Shown here piece by piece: positions 5,364 to 9,519 of a stretch of DNA of 9,519 nt (its first letter is position 1; each line of letters opens with the position of its first letter). A model generated the notes under the pieces. It saw nothing but the letters and a program-made list of their open reading frames with translations. It was not told the DNA's origin and searched no databases. The stretch comes from Bacillota bacterium (GTDB lineage Bacteria; Bacillota_C; Negativicutes; Sporomusales; Sporomusaceae). The stretch spans positions 1 through 9,519 of the forward strand of contig JAEZQV010000487.1 of NCBI GenBank assembly GCA_023441125.1. The letters run 5' to 3'. Position numbers and translations under genes: made by a program.

Positions 5364-6761
5364 ATGCAAAAAAATATGCCTCCCGATCTGAATATAAGAC
5401 CACGGATTCTGTATCAAGTAGCCAAAGCCGCCTGGGAAGGCCAGCTGTTTGAACGCAAAGAAGAGATCTGCCGTTTGGTGCAGTCGGAATTTGAAGATAA
5501 AGCCACCCGGCGGCTGGTAGCCAACCAGATTCGTATTGCCATGGGCCTGGAACCCAACAACTCGGAAGAAGTTATCAGTGAATATGATGAAGAAGCGCTG
5601 ATGGGGATGGGCAGTGAACCTATCGTGCTCGCCGACCCGGAAGCCTGCCAGGATTGCCAAAGCGCACACTGCGAGGCAGCCTGTCCGCTGGGAGCCATTA
5701 CCCGTGACGAACTGGGCCGGCCTGCCATTGACCGAAACAAATGCGCCAATGACGGCTATTGTATTACAGCCTGTGAGTTTGGTGCGTTAGCCGAAAAATC
5801 CCAGTTTGTACCGCTGATAAAGCTGCTTAAACAGAATTCCCATAAGGTGTACGCCTCCGTGGCGCCGGCGTTTGCCGGGCAGTTTGGCCCGGAAGTAACA
5901 GCCGGCAAACTGCGCAGCGCACTTTTAAAGCTTGGGTTCAGCGAAATGGTGGAAACGGCTTTGTACGCCGACCTGATTACCATCAAAGAAGCCTTTGAGT
6001 ATGACGAGCATGTAAAGGACGAGCATGATTTTCTCATTACTAGCTGCTGCTGTCCGATCTGGATCAAATTAATTGAAAATAAATTCCCCGATTTAATGAG
6101 CCACATTTCTCCGTCAGTTTCCCCGATGGTGGCCTCCGGGAGGGTAATAAAGGAACTGGAGCCGGATGCAAAGGTAGTCTTTATCGGCCCCTGCGTGGCC
6201 AAAAAATCGGAAGCCCAGCTGCCGGATCTCAAGGGAGCTATTGATTTCGTACTCACTTTTCAGGAGCTTGAAACTATTTTTGCAGCTGCCGGGGTTGACC
6301 CTGCGGCAGAGGCCGATGAAGAAAATCCGATTGCCTCGTGGGGCGGCCGGCTCTACGCGCGAACCGGCGGTGTAAGCGCCGCGGTTGGAACCACCCTGGA
6401 AAAATTGATTCCCCGCCGGGCCGAAAAGTTCAATCCGGTCAAGGTAGACGGCATACCCGACTGCACAAAATTATTAGAGGATATCAGAGCAGGCAAACTG
6501 GCTGCCAACTTTATTGAAGGCATGGCCTGCAAAGGCGGTTGTGTAGGCGGCCCTGGCCGCCTCATCCCGCCTGAACAGGGAACCATCCATGTGAATGAAT
6601 ACGGCAATGCGGCCAAAGCGCATACCCCGGTTGAAAACCCGCAGGTATACTCTATCCTCGCCAAATTGGGCCAAGACCAGGATAGTATGCCCAGCATGAC
6701 CGGCAACAGCAAAATGGCTGCTATCCTGGCTCGCAAGCTGGCCTCGTCCCCGCAGCAGTAA
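5364..6761 (+). CDS. Monomeric [FeFe] hydrogenase, group B-like
   Basis: A 465-residue cytosolic iron-sulfur protein expected to evolve or oxidise H2 with ferredoxin. Residues 1-90 are a helical N-terminal region (RPRILYQVAKAAWEGQLFE, ANQIRIAMGLEP). Two ferredoxin-type clusters follow: C95/C98/C103/C107, and C127/D130/C133/C137 with Asp in place of one Cys. The H-cluster domain has L1 at 226-233 (TSCCCPIW, one Cys more than the usual TSCCPxW), L2 at 275-283 (GPCVAKKSE) and L3 at 385-397 (EGMACKGGCVGGP), supplying the four cubane-ligating Cys. APAFAGQFGPEVT and GFSEMVETAL point to the group B family rather than the classic CpI type. The L3 Cys, and K280 in L2, are intact, so activity is plausible. 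AGGTGAT precedes ATG 5364. No HydE, HydF or HydG maturases or electron-transfer partner subunits are in the window, so maturation must come from elsewhere. Confidence 0.92.
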   Translation: MQKNMPPDLNIRPRILYQVAKAAWEGQLFERKEEICRLVQSEFEDKATRRLVANQIRIAMGLEPNNSEEVISEYDEEALMGMGSEPIVLADPEACQDCQSAHCEAACPLGAITRDELGRPAIDRNKCANDGYCITACEFGALAEKSQFVPLIKLLKQNSHKVYASVAPAFAGQFGPEVTAGKLRSALLKLGFSEMVETALYADLITIKEAFEYDEHVKDEHDFLITSCCCPIWIKLIENKFPDLMSHISPSVSPMVASGRVIKELEPDAKVVFIGPCVAKKSEAQLPDLKGAIDFVLTFQELETIFAAAGVDPAAEADEENPIASWGGRLYARTGGVSAAVGTTLEKLIPRRAEKFNPVKVDGIPDCTKLLEDIRAGKLAANFIEGMACKGGCVGGPGRLIPPEQGTIHVNEYGNAAKAHTPVENPQVYSILAKLGQDQDSMPSMTGNSKMAAILARKLASSPQQ

Positions 6762-6769
6762 TAGTGTGG

Positions 6770-6860
6770 CAATGCCTGTGTGTCATGTATACAGTATTAT
6801 TTTTAAAATAATACTGGTAAATTTTCCAATAAACGACTAAAATTTAATTATTCAGGCATT
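6770..6860. repeat. Nested inverted repeats in the hydrogenase-carboxyltransferase spacer
   Basis: The 136-base gap holds a 25-base palindrome (6792-6816): 12-base arms CAGTATTATTTT and AAAATAATACTG around a single central T. It is enclosed by an outer 8-base repeat, AATGCCTG (6771-6778) and CAGGCATT (6853-6860). The inner element is AT-rich and lacks a downstream T-run of terminator quality, so it may be an operator or a weak terminator. I see no promoter pair here that I would defend and no recognisable riboswitch. Confidence 0.5.
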
Positions 6861-6897
6861 TTGCTTTCAATATTTTAATTAAATAAGGGGGACTTTC

Positions 6898-8247
6898 ATG
6901 TCTAAAGTTTTTCCAGTAAAAATTACGGAAACAGTCCTGCGCGACGGGCACCAGTCATTAGCTGCGACGCGGATGCGCACTGCGGATATGCTGCCTGTGT
7001 TAGAGCAGCTCGACGAAATTGGCTTTTTCTCCATTGAGGCTTGGGGGGGCGCTACTTTTGACAGCTGTCTCCGCTTCCTGAATGAAGATCCCTGGGAGCG
7101 TCTCCGCACCCTTAAGAAATACCTGAAAAATACCCCCATTCAAATGCTTTTGCGCGGTCAGAATGTACTTGGCTATAATCATTATGCCGACGATGTTGTC
7201 AGCGAATTCGTGAAGCGGGCCGTTGACAACGGCGTAGGTGTAATCCGAATCTTTGACGCTCTTAACGATGTCCGCAATATGGAAGCTTCCATGCGGGCCG
7301 CCAAAGAATCAGGCGCTCATGTCCAGGGAGCTTTTGTCTATACCATTAGCCCTTATCATAACAACGATTCTTTCCTCAAGGTTGCCAAGGATCTTGTCAG
7401 TCTGGGCACTGATTCAATTTGCATTAAAGATATGGCCGGCCTGCTGGCGCCTTATAAGGCTTATGATCTGGTCAAGGCGCTCAAGGCCGAGATTGATGTT
7501 CCCATTCATCTTCATACCCATTATACCAGCGGGATGGCTTCCATGACTTATTTAAAGGCCATTGAAGCCGGTGTAGATATTATCGACTGCGCCCTGTCAC
7601 CGTTTGCCATGGCCTCTTCTCAGCCCGCCACTGAGGCTATGATTGCCGCGCTGGAAGGCAGTGAACGGGCTACAGGCCTCAGCAAGGAAAAATTGTTCCC
7701 GGTAGCCGATCATTTTAGAAGTATCAAGAAGCAGTTGGCCGAGACCTTCAATCTGAACACCAATATTGAGATTGATACCAAAGTGCTCTCTTTCCAAATT
7801 CCCGGCGGCATGCTTTCCAACCTCTTAAATCAGATGAAAGAACAGGGCATGGCCGACAAATTTCCGGAACTCATTGAAGAAATGCCCAAAGTAAGGGCCG
7901 AGCTTGGCTATCCGCCGCTAGTCACGCCGACCAGCCAGATTGTTGGCTCCATGTCAGCCTTTAACGTTATGCTGGGCAGGTATAAAGTAGTGCCGCGGGA
8001 AGTTAAAGATCTGGCCCGTGGCAAATATGGGCGCACCCCGGCTCCGATTGATCCTGAGTTTTTGAAAATGCTGATCGGTGACGAGGAACTCATCACCCAC
8101 CGCCCGGCGGACGACATCAAGCCGCAAATGGCAGCCCTGCGCCAGGAACTGGCTGACAAAGGCTATCCGAATGCCTCGACGGAAGATGTCCTGTCTTATG
8201 CCGTATTTCCGGAAGTTGCTCTTAAGTTTTTTGAAAATAACCGGTAA
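6898..8247 (+). CDS. oadA: Carboxyltransferase / oxaloacetate decarboxylase alpha subunit without biotin domain
   Basis: A 449-residue TIM-barrel carboxyltransferase. TETVLRDGHQSL (residues 10-21) carries the metal-binding D16, CIKDMAGLL (175-183) the catalytic K177, and HLHTH (204-208) the metal ligands H206 and H208, all one residue off the numbering I recall for Vibrio oxaloacetate decarboxylase alpha. The C-terminal half has the PYC/OADA conserved domain (IPGGMLSNLLNQM, LGYPPLVTPTSQIVG, KYGRTPAPI). The protein stops there: the roughly 120-residue tail with the MKM biotin site is absent, so a separate biotin carrier is required. It moves CO2 between oxaloacetate (or pyruvate) and biotin, as part of a Na+-pumping decarboxylase, a transcarboxylase (5S-like) or pyruvate carboxylase subunit B; sequence alone does not decide which. 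GGGGG at 6887-6891 precedes ATG 6898. No beta, gamma or biotin-carrier gene is nearby. Confidence 0.9.
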   Translation: MSKVFPVKITETVLRDGHQSLAATRMRTADMLPVLEQLDEIGFFSIEAWGGATFDSCLRFLNEDPWERLRTLKKYLKNTPIQMLLRGQNVLGYNHYADDVVSEFVKRAVDNGVGVIRIFDALNDVRNMEASMRAAKESGAHVQGAFVYTISPYHNNDSFLKVAKDLVSLGTDSICIKDMAGLLAPYKAYDLVKALKAEIDVPIHLHTHYTSGMASMTYLKAIEAGVDIIDCALSPFAMASSQPATEAMIAALEGSERATGLSKEKLFPVADHFRSIKKQLAETFNLNTNIEIDTKVLSFQIPGGMLSNLLNQMKEQGMADKFPELIEEMPKVRAELGYPPLVTPTSQIVGSMSAFNVMLGRYKVVPREVKDLARGKYGRTPAPIDPEFLKMLIGDEELITHRPADDIKPQMAALRQELADKGYPNASTEDVLSYAVFPEVALKFFENNR

Positions 8248-8266
8248 GTCAGTTATCTTTAATCGC

Positions 8267-8300
8267 AAAAGGCCCTGCGCTCATTGGCGCAGGGCCTTTT
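8267..8300. terminator. Bidirectional terminator between oadA and the nucleoside kinase gene
   Basis: A perfect 14-bp stem, AAAAGGCCCTGCGC (8267-8280) with GCGCAGGGCCTTTT (8287-8300), has a 6-base loop. The A-run and T-run at the stem base provide a T-tract on both strands. It lies 19 bases after the oadA stop and 3 bases beyond the stop of the convergent kinase gene, so it should end both transcripts. Confidence 0.92.
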
Positions 8301-8303
8301 ATC

Positions 8304-9519
8304 CTAATGCTTTTCAAAGCAGGATTTCCCAATGAATTCACGGAGGATTGAATTATGCGGAATTTCGTCATCTTCCACAGGCCTGAAGTATTCCAGGAAA
8401 TTCAGCAGCCGCCGCGCTTCCGAGTATTCCGGGTTATCCCGGGTGACCTTGTTCAAAAGCGGTTCCGCATACTTTTTAAGAACCGCCAGTTCATAAATAA
8501 GGGCTGAGTTAAACATCAAGTCGGCTTCTTCCTGGAACGGAAAAATATTGCGTTCTTCTCCCCTGCGCACGGAAGGCCACATATTAAGTGTCATTAATGC
8601 ATCATGCGAACGGAATTGATTATCACGGACAATCCGGCGGATAAGCCGGGCATCGGTTGTGGGAATACGGTTATGATTATCTATGGATAATTGAGTTAAA
8701 GCACTGATATAAATTTTTATTTTGCAATGCCGCGGCACCGAGCTGGTTAAGCGTTCATTAAGGCCATGAATTCCTTCGATGATTAACGGCTGGCCTTTAT
8801 TCACCTTGATCCGGTGTCCCCGATACTCCCGCTCACCCGTTTTGAAGTTAAAAGTCGGCAGTTCCACTTCTTCGCCAGCCAGAATTCTGGCCAAATGGGA
8901 ATTGAACAATTCCAGATCAATAGCTTCAATCGCTTCAAAGTCATAGGCTCCGTTTTCATCAAGCGGTGTCTTCGCTCTGTCCACAAAGTAGTCATCCAGC
9001 GAGACCGGCACAGGCCAGACGCCGTTAACCCGCAGTTGAATATTAAGACGCTGAGCAAAGGTTGTTTTACCGGAAGAGGAAGGGCCGGCCACCAATATTA
9101 CGCGCACCTCATCGCGATGGGCAGCAACAAAGTCGGCTATCTGCGCTATCTTTTTCTCATGCAGCGCTTCCGCCACCCGGATAATATCCTTAATTTCCTG
9201 ATTAGCCGTACATTCATTCAGCGTGGCGACATAACCGCAACGTAAAATATTCCCCCACTGCGCGGCTTCCTGAAATACCTTAAAAAGTTTGGGGTTTTCA
9301 ATAAATTTGGGCAGTATGTCCGGATTCTCTTTTTCCGGTAAACGCAAAATAATTCCCGGCGGATAGTATTTTAGTTCAAAAACTTTTAGATAGCCGGTGG
9401 ACGGTGTCATGTTACCGTAGAGATAATCATACACCTGACCGCAGCAATAAATACTTACTATTTCCCGGTCGAGTTGCTCCAACAAGCTGACTTTCTCCAG
9501 TTGCCCCGCAGCCCTGAAC
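8304..9519 (-). CDS. Nucleoside (uridine) kinase of the long ThrRS-like-domain type, N terminus cut by window edge
   Basis: The frame is open to the right edge and ends at TAG 8304-8306, giving about 405 visible residues; full proteins of this type are roughly 550 long. The TTG at 9483-9485 is not a likely start because coding continues upstream (FRAAGQLEKVSL). The N-terminal visible part (VYDYLYGNMTPSTGYLKVFELKYYPPGIILRLP) is the domain shared with threonyl-tRNA synthetase-like proteins. The P-loop kinase follows: Walker A GPSSSGKTT near 9061-9086, SLDDYFVDR near 8975-9000, the substrate region FNFKTGEREY, and IIEGIHGLNE near 8765-8790. It fits the uridine/phosphoribulokinase superfamily and would phosphorylate uridine or cytidine for nucleotide salvage in the cytosol. 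Substrate is inferred. It forms a separate minus-strand unit, converging on oadA at the shared terminator. Confidence 0.9.
   Translation of the reverse strand, partial: FRAAGQLEKVSLLEQLDREIVSIYCCGQVYDYLYGNMTPSTGYLKVFELKYYPPGIILRLPEKENPDILPKFIENPKLFKVFQEAAQWGNILRCGYVATLNECTANQEIKDIIRVAEALHEKKIAQIADFVAAHRDEVRVILVAGPSSSGKTTFAQRLNIQLRVNGVWPVPVSLDDYFVDRAKTPLDENGAYDFEAIEAIDLELFNSHLARILAGEEVELPTFNFKTGEREYRGHRIKVNKGQPLIIEGIHGLNERLTSSVPRHCKIKIYISALTQLSIDNHNRIPTTDARLIRRIVRDNQFRSHDALMTLNMWPSVRRGEERNIFPFQEEADLMFNSALIYELAVLKKYAEPLLNKVTRDNPEYSEARRLLNFLEYFRPVEDDEIPHNSILREFIGKSCFEKH

Noticed and set aside
6036..6065. TSCCCP motif as a sign of a frameshift or sequencing error
   Set aside because: The frame on both sides matches the family, so any error would need to be exactly three bases; a true codon insertion or substitution is simpler.
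6762..6897. Riboswitch or T-box in the oadA leader
   Set aside because: The spacer is only 136 bases and AT-rich, with no recognisable conserved riboswitch core and no anti-terminator/terminator pair.
5364..8247. Hydrogenase and carboxyltransferase as parts of one new enzyme complex
   Set aside because: Only adjacency supports this. The spacer holds inverted repeats and separate ribosome-binding sites, and no known complex joins the two.
9483..9485. TTG as the start of the nucleoside kinase gene
   Set aside because: The frame stays open to the window edge with plausible protein sequence, and the family has a longer N-terminal region, so the gene is simply cut off.

Overview
The window looks like a chromosomal segment of a strictly anaerobic, probably spore-forming Firmicute. 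A relative of Sporomusa/Pelosinus (Negativicutes) is my best guess from gene content, but no rRNA or other marker here proves it. Supporting signs are Shine-Dalgarno sequences (GGAGG or AGGGTGA types) before nearly every gene, a [FeFe] hydrogenase, rubredoxin-type domains, DUF1540 proteins, and a carboxyltransferase subunit without its biotin domain, as in decarboxylase systems of succinate or propionate fermenters. Coding density is high. No gap exceeds 150 bases, and I see no tRNA, rRNA, CRISPR array, insertion sequence or phage gene.

Layout. (1) 1-835, minus strand: a small ACT-domain protein followed by the N-terminal part of a DUF711/UPF0210 'PFL family' protein, running off the left edge. 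(2) 983-2731, minus strand: a redox pair, a protein with two short rubredoxin domains fused to a flavin reductase domain, followed by an AhpF/thioredoxin-reductase-like flavoprotein that ends in a clear terminator. (3) 2859-3068, plus strand: a DUF896 protein with a Cys/His tail. It converges on a two-gene minus-strand block, a zinc-ribbon protein and a tandem DUF1540 protein (3114-3791). A perfect 46-bp palindrome separates the two. (4) 3909-5225, minus strand: a SteT-like Ser/Thr exchanger with a strong terminator. (5) 5364-8247, plus strand: a monomeric group-B-like [FeFe] hydrogenase, then an oxaloacetate decarboxylase alpha/carboxyltransferase subunit. (6) 8304-9519, minus strand: a nucleoside (uridine) kinase of the long, ThrRS-like-domain type, cut by the right edge and sharing a bidirectional terminator with the carboxyltransferase gene.

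How the genes may work together. Region 2 can be read as a NAD(P)H-to-rubredoxin/thiol electron-transfer module for oxidative stress or redox balance. Region 5 puts reductant disposal (H2) beside C4/C3 carboxyl transfer, although a hairpin-bearing 136-bp spacer argues against tight co-transcription. Region 3 is a run of small Cys-rich proteins of unknown function.

Several starts were set by the Shine-Dalgarno position rather than the longest frame (ACT, flavoprotein, rubredoxin fusion, DUF1540, zinc ribbon, permease). I find no clear evidence of an entirely new system. The points most worth a second look are the altered metal-binding motifs of the hydrogenase, the domain layout of the rubredoxin fusion, the Cys-rich cluster with sporulation-like promoter motifs, and two perfect palindromes.
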